NCBI GenBank assembly: GCA_012511135.1
Contig: JAAZGQ010000025.1
Coordinates: 1-5,152, forward strand
Length of the DNA: 5,152 bases
From: Bacteroidales bacterium
Lineage (GTDB): Bacteria > Bacteroidota > Bacteroidia > Bacteroidales > UBA1402
Direction of reading: 5' to 3'
Positions 1 through 5,152 of this stretch are shown here, piece by piece. The stretch's first letter is position 1; each line of letters starts with the position of its first letter. Made by a program: the position numbers and the translations under genes. The notes under the pieces were generated by a model that saw nothing but the letters and a program-made list of their open reading frames with translations, made no database searches and was not told where the DNA came from.

Positions 1-152
1 TCCAGTGTGTGTTCGGGTCGAAATAAAAGGTAAAGATTAGCAGCATCTACATCGCAATCGGCCAATAACAGCTGTTGCTTCATTCCGGCCAGAGCTGCCG
101 TGATGCTACTTTTACCAGTACCTCCCTTACCGCTGACGACTGCTATTTCCAT
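1..152 (-). CDS. MinD-type P-loop ATPase, N-terminal part (runs off window)
   Basis: Only the first 50 codons are inside the window; the gene continues past position 1. Translation from the ATG at 152-150 begins MEIAVVSGKGGTGKSS, giving a deviant Walker A motif (GKGGTGKS, residues 8-15). It is followed by an A'-type motif LADCDVDAANLYLLF (from residue 30), the usual opening of SIMIBI-class MinD/Mrp/NifH-like ATPases. The start is chosen because the P-loop strand begins directly after it, as is normal for the family. The ATG lies 26 bases inside the 3' end of the preceding ATPase gene, in another frame. AAAGAG lies 4 bases upstream as a weak ribosome site, so translational coupling is likely. 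In related clusters this second ATPase usually also carries a ferredoxin insert, but that part is not visible here. The common APN after the A' aspartates reads AAN. Family assignment is firm; the specific role is inferred from the operon. Confidence 0.88.
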   Translation of the reverse strand, partial: MEIAVVSGKGGTGKSSITAALAGMKQQLLLADCDVDAANLYLLFRPEHTL

Positions 153-1029
153 ACTGCTCTTTAATAATACGATATAACTCAATAAAACCTTCTTTCCATA
201 GCGGATCTTCACGCGCGGGAATTTTTCCGCCCGAATACAAAGCAGCCAGTCCTTTGTCAAAGGGGATGTCCATCAAGAGCGGAATTTGTTTCTCTTCTAA
301 ATAGGCATATACTTCCCTATCCCCCAACCCGGCTTTGTTGACAACAACACCACAGGGGGTTCCGATACTTGCCAGGGTATCCACAGATTGTTTCAGATCG
401 CTCAAGCCAAAAGGAGTAGGTTCGGTAACCAGCACTACATAATCAGCTCCGGCTACTGTCTGTATAAAAGGACAAGAAGTGCCGGGAGGTGCATCCATCA
501 ATATAATCTCTGCTTCTCTTGCTGCTTTGATAGCGGCCTTCAACACCGGCACCGAAGAATGAACCCCCACTTTGATCCTGGATTCAAACAAAGCACTGTT
601 TTTAGATAGAGTGTAAGTATTAACTTCACCCAGCAGATCTTTCCTCTCTGTTATGGCCCCGTCGCGACAAGCATAAGTACAAGCTCCGCAACCGTGACAA
701 AAATCATACAACACCGAGATCTTTTTCAGCTCAGGTACAAAAAAAATAGCATTGTAATGACAATACTCGTAACAACGCCCACAAAAAGTACAGGCTTGCA
801 AATTGATCACCGGCACTTGCTGAAATATTTCCTCTTGCTTGCTTAATCTGGCCTCAAAAAACATCTTATCGTTGGGTGCTTCGGCATCGCAATCGACCAA
901 ATGTATGTTTAAACCTGTTTGCTCAAGGGCATGAAAAAGATTCACAGAAACAAAAGTCTTGCCCGTTCCGCCTTTACCACTGGCAACAGCTATGCTGAAT
1001 TGGTTTTCCGGCTTGGTGTTTTTATACAT
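127..1029 (-). CDS. MinD/Mrp-type ATPase with inserted 2[4Fe-4S] ferredoxin domain
   Basis: This 300-residue cytoplasmic protein is a SIMIBI-class ATPase. It has a deviant Walker A GKGGTGKT (residues 18-25), an A' motif VDCDAEAPN (45-53) and a Walker B-like LMDAPPGTS (177-185). Between A' and B sits a ferredoxin insert with two complete cysteine sets: C80, C83, C86, C90 and C111, C114, C117, C121. It should therefore bind two [4Fe-4S] clusters. The proline that often follows the fourth cysteine is replaced in both sets (H91 and R122). The architecture matches the 'P-loop ATPase, MinD superfamily, inserted ferredoxin domain' proteins of anaerobes. These include the ATPases of the Desulfovibrio orange-protein complex, and they are typically found in tandem pairs, as here. 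The gene starts 11 bases after the NifX-like gene and overlaps the next ATPase by 26 bases. Likely role (inference): ATP- and redox-dependent assembly or transfer of a metal-sulfur centre with the NifX-like proteins. A plasmid-partition role is unlikely because of the ferredoxin insert and context. Confidence 0.93.
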   Translation of the reverse strand: MYKNTKPENQFSIAVASGKGGTGKTFVSVNLFHALEQTGLNIHLVDCDAEAPNDKMFFEARLSKQEEIFQQVPVINLQACTFCGRCYEYCHYNAIFFVPELKKISVLYDFCHGCGACTYACRDGAITERKDLLGEVNTYTLSKNSALFESRIKVGVHSSVPVLKAAIKAAREAEIILMDAPPGTSCPFIQTVAGADYVVLVTEPTPFGLSDLKQSVDTLASIGTPCGVVVNKAGLGDREVYAYLEEKQIPLLMDIPFDKGLAALYSGGKIPAREDPLWKEGFIELYRIIKEQYGNSSRQR

Positions 1030-1040
1030 ATACTATTTGC

Positions 1041-1418
1041 TCAATGACCGCAGGAATGATTTTCGTCGTGATGACAATAGTTGGCAGAAAGCTCCAGTTT
1101 GTTATTTAAGAAATCTTCGACCAATTCTCTGGCCGATTTTTGAGGAGCACCCACAAAAGCATTGATTTGTTGAGCGTTGAACAACTGTATGGCCTTTTGC
1201 CCCATCCCACCTGCAATGACGTCTGTCACACCAAATCCGGCCACCCAGCGAGGATACAAACCGGGTACATGCTCAGGAGGAGTCACTTCATTGATAGATA
1301 CTATTTTGTTATCCTCAAGTTCTACGATAGCAAATTCCTGACAATGACCAAAGTGTTCACATAAAACCCCATTTTCCAGGGGAAGAGCGATGCATCTTTT
1401 ATTGTTTTCCATATTCAT
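1041..1418 (-). CDS. NifX/NifB-C-like (dinitrogenase iron-molybdenum cofactor family) protein with Cys/His-rich tail
   Basis: This 125-residue protein has the small ribonuclease-H-like fold family seen in NifX, NafY and the NifB C-terminus (Pfam PF02579, Nitro_FeMo-Co). Visible signatures are GVLCEHFGHCQEFAIVEL (residues 17-34, the family's 'FG-C--F' segment) and VIAGGMGQKAIQLF (67-80, the 'GG-G-KA---L' segment). The final 11 residues (C115 to H125) hold two Cys and four His, a probable metal-binding tail. C20, H22 and H25 near the core motif may also bind metal. Family members carry or chaperone metal-sulfur cofactors; nothing here implies nitrogen fixation. Two start codons are possible, at residues 1 and 3; the first is used here, and no strong ribosome site decides between them. 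The gene follows its paralogue after 22 bases and precedes the ferredoxin ATPase by 11 bases. Family assignment is confident; the cofactor is unknown. Confidence 0.9.
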   Translation of the reverse strand: MNMENNKRCIALPLENGVLCEHFGHCQEFAIVELEDNKIVSINEVTPPEHVPGLYPRWVAGFGVTDVIAGGMGQKAIQLFNAQQINAFVGAPQKSARELVEDFLNNKLELSANYCHHDENHSCGH

Positions 1419-1440
1419 TCTTTTATTGATAATCCTGGTT

Positions 1441-1749
1441 TTATTCCAGATTCTTAATGACCGTTTCTATACTGTCGGGCTGAATTTGCTGCTTTTCAAT
1501 GTTCAGATCCTGGAGCAGAGATATGATTTTCGCTCCAAATTCCCTGGCAAGTAGACGACTCACCCCCAGGCGGGCCACAAACTGAACCGCTGCCGGACCT
1601 GCTCCATGAGATGCTTCTTTGGCCGGATTGGCATGAAAAGTTGTTTGTTTGGTTTCCGTGTCGTACACGGCAAAATAAGTGCAGCGGCCAAATCTGGCAT
1701 CGACCATGGCTTGTAAACTGTCGTTTTCTGCTGTAATAGCAATTTTCAT
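1441..1749 (-). CDS. NifX/NifB-C-like small protein, orange-protein type
   Basis: This 102-residue protein belongs to the same PF02579 family as its downstream neighbour. It opens MKIAITAENDSL and continues with VDARFGRCTYFAVYD (residues 16-30), a close match to the usual 'VD-RFGRC-YF---D' pattern. Next come an alanine/glycine-rich ASHGAGPAAVQFVA segment and LAREFGAKIISLL, the degenerate counterpart of the 'GPKA---L' helix. It lacks the Cys/His tail of the next gene and has a single cysteine (C23). Members of this size include the orange protein of Desulfovibrio, which holds a Mo-Cu-sulfide cluster. Which metal, if any, this one binds cannot be read from sequence. The gene begins 13 bases after the metallo-hydrolase stop, with no clear Shine-Dalgarno, so it is probably co-transcribed. 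The ATG at 1749 is chosen because the family's MKIAI strand starts exactly there. Confidence 0.9.
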   Translation of the reverse strand: MKIAITAENDSLQAMVDARFGRCTYFAVYDTETKQTTFHANPAKEASHGAGPAAVQFVARLGVSRLLAREFGAKIISLLQDLNIEKQQIQPDSIETVIKNLE

Positions 1750-1762
1750 AATTCTGTAATTA

Positions 1763-2602
1763 TTAAATAGTTAATTCGATTTCATAGCCGGTATGGAAAA
1801 GCTCAAGCTGAGCACCCAGTTTTTGTTTCAAAAAAGCGTAAACCTCAGACCCGGTGCAATGACCGGTATAAAAACGAGTATCCGGATACATTGTTTTCAA
1901 GAATTCAGCCAGATCAGCCAATTCTTTTTCTATTTCGTAAGTATTGTGCTCATCGCTGTCCAGCAGGTGAAAACCACCCAGCACGGCCCTTATGGATTTA
2001 TTGGTCTTATTACTAATGCTCTGTAAAATATTCAACAAACCATGATGTGCGCAACCACAATAAACAAACGACTCCTCTGTTCCGAAACAAGCCATTAGTT
2101 CATGATTGAGATCATCGGGCTCCATGCCTTTGCCACTGTCTTTAAACAAGTGACGATTGCCTTTCGGTAAAGGGAAACCTAGTTTTTGAGGTTTAATTAT
2201 TTGAAAATCAGGCTCAATAAAAATATCTTCGTTTACAAAAACAAAACGACCCGGATATTGATCAGCTAAGAGCTGAATCCCAATTTCTCTCAGACTTTTT
2301 CTGTTGGAAAAGAAACGCTGCGAGAGAGCTTCGGGACTCAAAATGACTTTGGCTTTAGAATTGATCTCCAACAAAGCGGTCAATCCTCCAATATGATCGG
2401 CGTGACCGTGAGATATAAATATATAATCGAGAGTTTCGAGGTTGAGACCAAGCTTTTGAGCATTGCGTATACATAAATCGGAAGCGCCGGTATCCAGTAT
2501 CACTTTATAAGCTCCCCTATCCAGATATACCGACAAGCCATGTTCAGTTTCGGGTAGAACAGTGGAATTGCGGTTATCGGACAGAACAATGCCTTTCATC
2601 AT
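1763..2602 (-). CDS. Metallo-beta-lactamase-fold hydrolase, COG1237 type
   Basis: This 279-residue protein has the metallo-beta-lactamase fold. The metal-binding motif SHGHADHIGG gives H65, H67, D69 and H70. Later elements are typical of COG1237: YCGCAHHGLLNIL (from residue 181, with H186 as probable metal ligand and H187 replacing the usual proline), LGGFHLL (208-214) and TGHCTG (246-251, H248). The N-terminus VLSDNRNST and LSVYLDRGAYKVILDTGAS also fit. The family is often labelled 7,8-dihydropterin-6-yl-methyl-4-(beta-D-ribofuranosyl)aminobenzene 5'-phosphate synthase, from methanopterin biosynthesis in methanogens. No other such gene is visible here, so that name should not be taken literally. 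Two adjacent ATG codons exist. The first overlaps the stop of the DUF134 gene (ATGA), which suggests translational coupling. Genes of this type recur beside DUF134 and NifX-like genes in anaerobes (from memory), but the substrate is unknown. Confidence 0.9.
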   Translation of the reverse strand: MMKGIVLSDNRNSTVLPETEHGLSVYLDRGAYKVILDTGASDLCIRNAQKLGLNLETLDYIFISHGHADHIGGLTALLEINSKAKVILSPEALSQRFFSNRKSLREIGIQLLADQYPGRFVFVNEDIFIEPDFQIIKPQKLGFPLPKGNRHLFKDSGKGMEPDDLNHELMACFGTEESFVYCGCAHHGLLNILQSISNKTNKSIRAVLGGFHLLDSDEHNTYEIEKELADLAEFLKTMYPDTRFYTGHCTGSEVYAFLKQKLGAQLELFHTGYEIELTI

Positions 2603-3012
2603 AAGGACTCATTTACAGGGGACAATTCTTCATCGGAGTACATACTGCAATCCTTGCAGGGAACATGGTTCTCAAGTCCTTTGATGAGGCGGTGGCAACG
2701 TTTGCATCTGTACCATTCCCCATCAAATTCAACTTGTCCTCCTTCTATCATGATCATTTTGCCTTCGACAAAAGCTTGAGCAATCGTTCTGCGGGCTTTT
2801 TCGTAAATACGTGTCAAGGTCGGCCTGGAGACATTCATAACCCTTGCAGCCTGTGCCTGGGTCATTCCCTGGTAATCAAGCAAACGCAAAGCTTCGAACT
2901 CATCAAAATGCAAGTAGAGCTCGCTCAATTCCCGCCTGGGAATACCAAAAGGTTTGTAGCCCATCATCAAGGGCGGTCGGGCTATTTTTCGATCAAGTTT
3001 AGGTCGAGACAT
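2599..3012 (-). CDS. DUF134/UPF0251 helix-turn-helix DNA-binding protein with zinc-ribbon-like tail
   Basis: This 137-residue protein starts MSRPKLDRKIARPP, the hallmark opening of UPF0251/DUF134 (PF02001). FGIPRRELSEL and the acidic helix HFDEFEALRLLDYQG follow. Then comes a sigma-70-region-4-like helix-turn-helix, MTQAQAARVMNVSRPTLTRI (residues 50-69), and the typical ending ARRTIAQAFVEGKMIMIEGG. Downstream of this core, C103-x2-C106 and C119-x2-C122 form a zinc-ribbon-like or metal-binding module. This suggests, but does not prove, that DNA binding responds to metal or redox state. It is the first gene of the six-gene operon and sits behind a probable promoter with a palindrome, as expected for an autoregulator. 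The ATG at 3012 is supported by the family's conserved N-terminus; upstream bases are A/T-rich with no Shine-Dalgarno. Regulation of the operon by this protein is inference. Confidence 0.93.
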   Translation of the reverse strand: MSRPKLDRKIARPPLMMGYKPFGIPRRELSELYLHFDEFEALRLLDYQGMTQAQAARVMNVSRPTLTRIYEKARRTIAQAFVEGKMIMIEGGQVEFDGEWYRCKRCHRLIKGLENHVPCKDCSMYSDEELSPVNESL

Positions 3013-3032
3013 TGATTAAAATAAAATGGAGA

Positions 3033-3040
3033 CAAAGATA
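3033..3040 (-). promoter_or_regulatory. Bacteroidota-type -7 box for the DUF134-led operon
   Basis: Read on the minus strand this is TATCTTTG, an exact match to the Bacteroidota -7 consensus TAnnTTTG. It lies 20 bases upstream of the DUF134 start codon, so the leader would be about 15 bases. No TTTG -33 element is found at the usual 19-21 base spacing; that place is taken by the palindrome at 3054-3069. It is the best candidate promoter for the six genes from 3012 leftward, since no later gap in that operon exceeds 22 bases. Confidence 0.65.
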
Positions 3041-3053
3041 AGATATATTTTGA

Positions 3054-3069
3054 ACTTATGTTCATAAGT
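3054..3069. repeat. Perfect inverted repeat, candidate operator
   Basis: ACTTATG-TT-CATAAGT is a perfect 7+7 inverted repeat with a 2-base spacer. An overlapping shorter repeat, TGAAC-TTAT-GTTCA, covers 3051-3064. Its centre lies about 21 bases upstream of the -7 box, where a -33 element would be. It has no T-run after it and only a 2-base spacer, so it does not look like a terminator hairpin. A dimeric regulator site is the simplest reading; the DUF134 protein encoded next to it is the obvious candidate binder, by inference only. Confidence 0.55.
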
Positions 3070-3096
3070 GCGGCTTAAAATATAAAAAAGATCCTT

Positions 3097-4353
3097 TTAT
3101 AAATCTGTTTGAGAGCTAAATTCATGGTAAGCAATCAGTGCGTCGTAGTCAGCACCAATGGGCCTGTAATACACAAAAATCTGGTATTCGTTTTCGGTTT
3201 CCCAATAACTGCCTTCTATAGGTAGCGTAGAACCAGCAGCAGAATTATTCACACTTATATATTGATAATTATAGGCTCCCTGTTTCAGTAAAACACTGTT
3301 TTCGTAACAGCCGCTTTGAGAATTATAGTGCATTCTGAATTTTTCGTCAAAAGAAGCATAAGTAAAATCACCCTGAAGATAGATCCCATCTTTGTTCAAA
3401 GCTTCAGGTGCCTTTAAAGAAAAATGTACCCAAATATAGTCTGCCCTGGTTTGTTGATTGTCTTCAGCATCCATATTTCGCACATAAAAACGGCCATTCT
3501 GATCTTTATCGTAGGTATAACCGAGATTACGTTGCGTTGATTCCATGAGATAAGCATGATAATAAGGCTGTTCATACCTGATTTTATCAACGCCCAGACC
3601 GGACAATTTGTAACTGCTGATTTCAAAACGCCTGTATTCGTTGCCCCCCTCAAAAATCAATTCAGGCAAATGTTCGTAGCGAATCTCGTTAGCAGAGGTC
3701 ATCAAGGCTTGAATCCCGAAAATTTCATTATCTGTGCGGCGATTTTGCCGCACCAGAATTTTCAAATCACTTTCGGGGCGTTCTATTTGATTGGCCGTAG
3801 TATTTAGCACAAAATTCAGTTGTTGATAAGCGGTATTATAGCCCATATCGGTACTTTTGCTCAGCTCTGCTTTAATGCTGATGCGGCGCTCCGTTACCGA
3901 GAAACAAGCAGTAGCCAGAATTTCCTCCTGACGATCTCTGTCCATTATCAAAACGACGTAATTTCCTGACAATTTTAGCCTGAGTTCATCATTAGGGATC
4001 TCCAGGCTGTAATGAGTGTAATCTGTTAAAGTGCCTTCAGATAAATCATATTGTTCGATATCCTGCAGGGAAAAACCTTCCAGGTATTCCAACTCATTGA
4101 GGCCGGAATTGGTCCAGTCTGCCTTGCAATGAATTAGTTTGAAGGCATAGCGTTTATAATCGTGTGAAAGCTGATCAAAGGAGATTTGAATTGTTTCGTC
4201 GGAGTTGAGGACTATGACCGGATTCGCATTCCATTGCCCCTCTTTGTTTAGCTGTAAACTGCGAATGTCTTCTGCAAAAATTACAGTATTATATTCTTGC
4301 CCGGTACAAGGCAATAAAAGTAGAAAAAACAACAGACTAAATAAAGCTTTCAT
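3097..4353 (-). CDS. Type IX secretion system plug protein (former DUF5103)
   Basis: This 418-residue exported protein begins with a signal peptide: MKALF, a hydrophobic core to about residue 14, then PCTGQEY with cleavage probably near residues 18-19. A cysteine is present (C16), but the residue before it is proline, so this is not a good lipobox. The mature part carries features typical of the DUF5103/T9SS plug family. These are an early ETIQISFDQL strand, DYKRYAFKLIHCKADW, YTHYSLEIPN, LSGNYVVLI, and the ending NEYQIFVYYRPIGADYDALI. In Flavobacterium johnsoniae a protein of this family closes the periplasmic end of the SprA translocation pore. The assigned location is therefore periplasmic, associated with the outer-membrane translocon. 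Full family length appears present. The gene has its own promoter-like sequence and is probably not part of the NifX/ATPase operon. The start is fixed by the signal peptide. No other T9SS gene is visible in the window. Confidence 0.88.
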   Translation of the reverse strand: MKALFSLLFFLLLLPCTGQEYNTVIFAEDIRSLQLNKEGQWNANPVIVLNSDETIQISFDQLSHDYKRYAFKLIHCKADWTNSGLNELEYLEGFSLQDIEQYDLSEGTLTDYTHYSLEIPNDELRLKLSGNYVVLIMDRDRQEEILATACFSVTERRISIKAELSKSTDMGYNTAYQQLNFVLNTTANQIERPESDLKILVRQNRRTDNEIFGIQALMTSANEIRYEHLPELIFEGGNEYRRFEISSYKLSGLGVDKIRYEQPYYHAYLMESTQRNLGYTYDKDQNGRFYVRNMDAEDNQQTRADYIWVHFSLKAPEALNKDGIYLQGDFTYASFDEKFRMHYNSQSGCYENSVLLKQGAYNYQYISVNNSAAGSTLPIEGSYWETENEYQIFVYYRPIGADYDALIAYHEFSSQTDL

Positions 4354-4363
4354 AATTGTCCCG

Positions 4364-4381
4364 GTCTTTAGCTTTTAAGAC
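4364..4381 (-). other. Small hairpin in the leader of the plug gene
   Basis: GTCTT and AAGAC (4364-4368 and 4377-4381) can pair in the presumed leader between the -7 box and the ATG at 4353, with an A/T-rich 8-base loop. The stem is only five pairs and has no known RNA-family signature. It may be chance. Confidence 0.2.
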
Positions 4382-4388
4382 AGAAGCA

Positions 4389-4420
4389 CAAATATAGGAA
4401 AAAGCTCTTAAAACTGGAAA
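4389..4420 (-). promoter_or_regulatory. Bacteroidota-type promoter for the T9SS plug gene
   Basis: On the minus strand TATATTTG (4396-4389) matches the -7 consensus TAnnTTTG. Exactly 20 bases upstream is TTTC (4420-4417), one base off the TTTG -33 box. It lies 36 bases before the plug-protein start codon and overlaps the last codons of the MBOAT gene. The plug gene can therefore be transcribed separately from the gene before it. Confidence 0.6.
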
Positions 4421-5152
4421 TAGATAAAAGGCTGTAAGCCGGCTGTGGCAAACTGATATACTACAAAAACAGTAATGACCACTATTATAGCCATTAGCCA
4501 CAGGGGCATCAGGGCAAAATTAATCCTGTACCAGCGTTTAAAACCTTCGGGCAGCCAGTGCACAAACAATCCAAAAACAATCAGGATAAATACATAACGA
4601 TATTCCCACAACATCTGAGGAATCAATTGCAAATTCCATTGTCCGCCAATCTGATCGATCATATCCCGGGCAGTACGCCAGGCGATGCGATTGGCTTCGG
4701 CCGGATCCAGATTTGAACCCGAACGAAAAAATAAACGCGTAAAAGTAATGAAGACAAAAGTTTGAAACACACCCCAGACCATTCCCATTCCTTTGGACGA
4801 AAAGAAAAAGAACTTATCCATGCCAGGGCTGTACTTTTCAATCACAGACACAAAGAGCCGGATAAATGTTCCCAAACAGAGTATGCCCGTCCAAACCAGC
4901 AGAATCTTTACAAGAGCCAGAGCCTGATAATGATACCAGACTAGCAAAATGGCAAACAAAAGTCCTAAAATAAAAGCTCTGATAACCGGAGACCAGTTTT
5001 TCCAAAACTTATACAATAAAATACCTACTCCGTTCAGGCCTCCCCATATCACAAAATTCAGGCTGGCACCATGCCACAAACCTCCCAGCAGCATAACAGT
5101 CATTAAGTTGATGGCAGCGATGGCTTTTAAACTGTTCTCTTTGTTTTCGAAA
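4408..5152 (-). CDS. MBOAT-family membrane O-acyltransferase (AlgI-like), C-terminal part
   Basis: The reading frame is open to the right window edge, so the start is missing. 247 residues are visible of a family usually near 470-500. The ATG at 5103 is internal: the upstream residues FENKENSLKAIAAINL join directly to the conserved MTVMLLGGLWHGASLNFVIWGG. The histidine in GGLWHG (about 27th visible residue) corresponds to the invariant catalytic His of MBOAT enzymes. Several hydrophobic segments follow, including LLFAILLVWYHY, VFQTFVFITFTRLFFR, YVFILIVFGLFVHWLP and LMAIIVVITVFVVYQF. The C-terminal block ends QPFIYFQF, typical of Bacteroidota AlgI-like proteins. The enzyme sits in the cytoplasmic membrane and probably transfers acetyl (or another acyl) groups to an exported polysaccharide or other envelope molecule. 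The acceptor cannot be told from this fragment. No AlgJ/X-like SGNH partner is seen downstream; the next gene is the T9SS plug. Confidence 0.9.
   Translation of the reverse strand, partial: FENKENSLKAIAAINLMTVMLLGGLWHGASLNFVIWGGLNGVGILLYKFWKNWSPVIRAFILGLLFAILLVWYHYQALALVKILLVWTGILCLGTFIRLFVSVIEKYSPGMDKFFFFSSKGMGMVWGVFQTFVFITFTRLFFRSGSNLDPAEANRIAWRTARDMIDQIGGQWNLQLIPQMLWEYRYVFILIVFGLFVHWLPEGFKRWYRINFALMPLWLMAIIVVITVFVVYQFATAGLQPFIYFQF

Noticed and set aside
1..1029. ParA/MinD plasmid partition or cell-division pair
   Set aside because: The ferredoxin insert and the NifX-like neighbours fit the anaerobe cofactor-type ATPases; there is no ParB, parS-like repeat array or MinC/MinE.
1041..1749. 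Nitrogenase cofactor genes (true NifX/NifB) and nitrogen fixation
   Set aside because: The proteins share only the small PF02579 domain; no radical-SAM NifB part and no nif structural gene is present in the window.
2665..3015. A 116-codon open frame on the plus strand opposite the DUF134 gene
   Set aside because: It is wholly antisense to a gene with clear family motifs, and its translation shows no recognisable domain.
3013..3096. Sigma-54 promoter before the DUF134 operon, as in the Desulfovibrio orp operons
   Set aside because: No GG-N10-GC type element was found in the 84-base gap, while an exact Bacteroidota -7 box is present.
3086..3098. Terminator hairpin after the plug gene (AAAAG-ATC-CTTTT)
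   Set aside because: The stem is five pairs, nearly all A/T, and includes the stop codon, so it is too weak to call. Some read-through into the DUF134 operon is possible.
4303..4353. Lipoprotein signal on the plug protein (Cys at residue 16)
   Set aside because: The residue before the cysteine is proline, not Gly/Ala/Ser, so the lipobox is poor; a type I signal peptide fits better.
4408..5103. MBOAT gene as a complete 231-residue protein starting at the ATG at 5103
   Set aside because: The frame stays open upstream to the window edge with family-like residues, and the catalytic region would lie at the extreme N-terminus, so this ATG is internal.

Overview
The window looks like chromosomal DNA of an anaerobic member of the Bacteroidota. 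Three observations point there. A 418-residue secreted protein has the sequence features of the type IX secretion system (T9SS) plug family (formerly DUF5103), which is restricted to that phylum. Two intergenic regions carry Bacteroidota-type -7 boxes (TAnnTTTG) instead of -10 TATAAT boxes. The start codons mostly lack strong Shine-Dalgarno sequences. The anaerobic lifestyle is inferred from the ferredoxin-bearing MinD-type ATPases and their NifX-like partners, a gene set found mainly in strict anaerobes. Every supported gene is on the minus strand, so transcription runs from high to low coordinates.

Reading in the direction of transcription: positions 5152-4408 hold the C-terminal half of an MBOAT-family O-acyltransferase (AlgI-like), cut by the window edge. 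Positions 4353-3097 hold the T9SS plug protein, with its own probable promoter overlapping the end of the MBOAT gene. An 84-base gap (3096-3013) follows, containing a second -7 box and a perfect inverted repeat centred about where the -33 element should lie.

From 3012 to the left edge lies a tight six-gene operon. Its order is: DUF134/UPF0251 helix-turn-helix protein with a zinc-ribbon-like tail (3012-2599), COG1237-type metallo-beta-lactamase-fold protein (2602-1763), small NifX/NifB-C-like protein (1749-1441), second NifX-like protein with a Cys/His-rich tail (1418-1041), MinD-type ATPase with an inserted two-cluster ferredoxin domain (1029-127), and the start of a second MinD-type ATPase (152 to beyond position 1). 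Gaps are 22 bases or less and two junctions overlap (4 and 26 bases).

The operon resembles the 'orange protein' (ORP) clusters of anaerobes such as Desulfovibrio. There, NifX-fold proteins carry a metal-sulfur cofactor and paired ferredoxin/MinD ATPases act with them. A reasonable inference is that this operon builds, carries or senses a metal (Fe, Mo or similar) sulfur centre under control of the DUF134 protein. The substrate and purpose are not shown by the sequence. The most checkable new observation is the palindrome in front of the DUF134 gene, a candidate autoregulatory operator.
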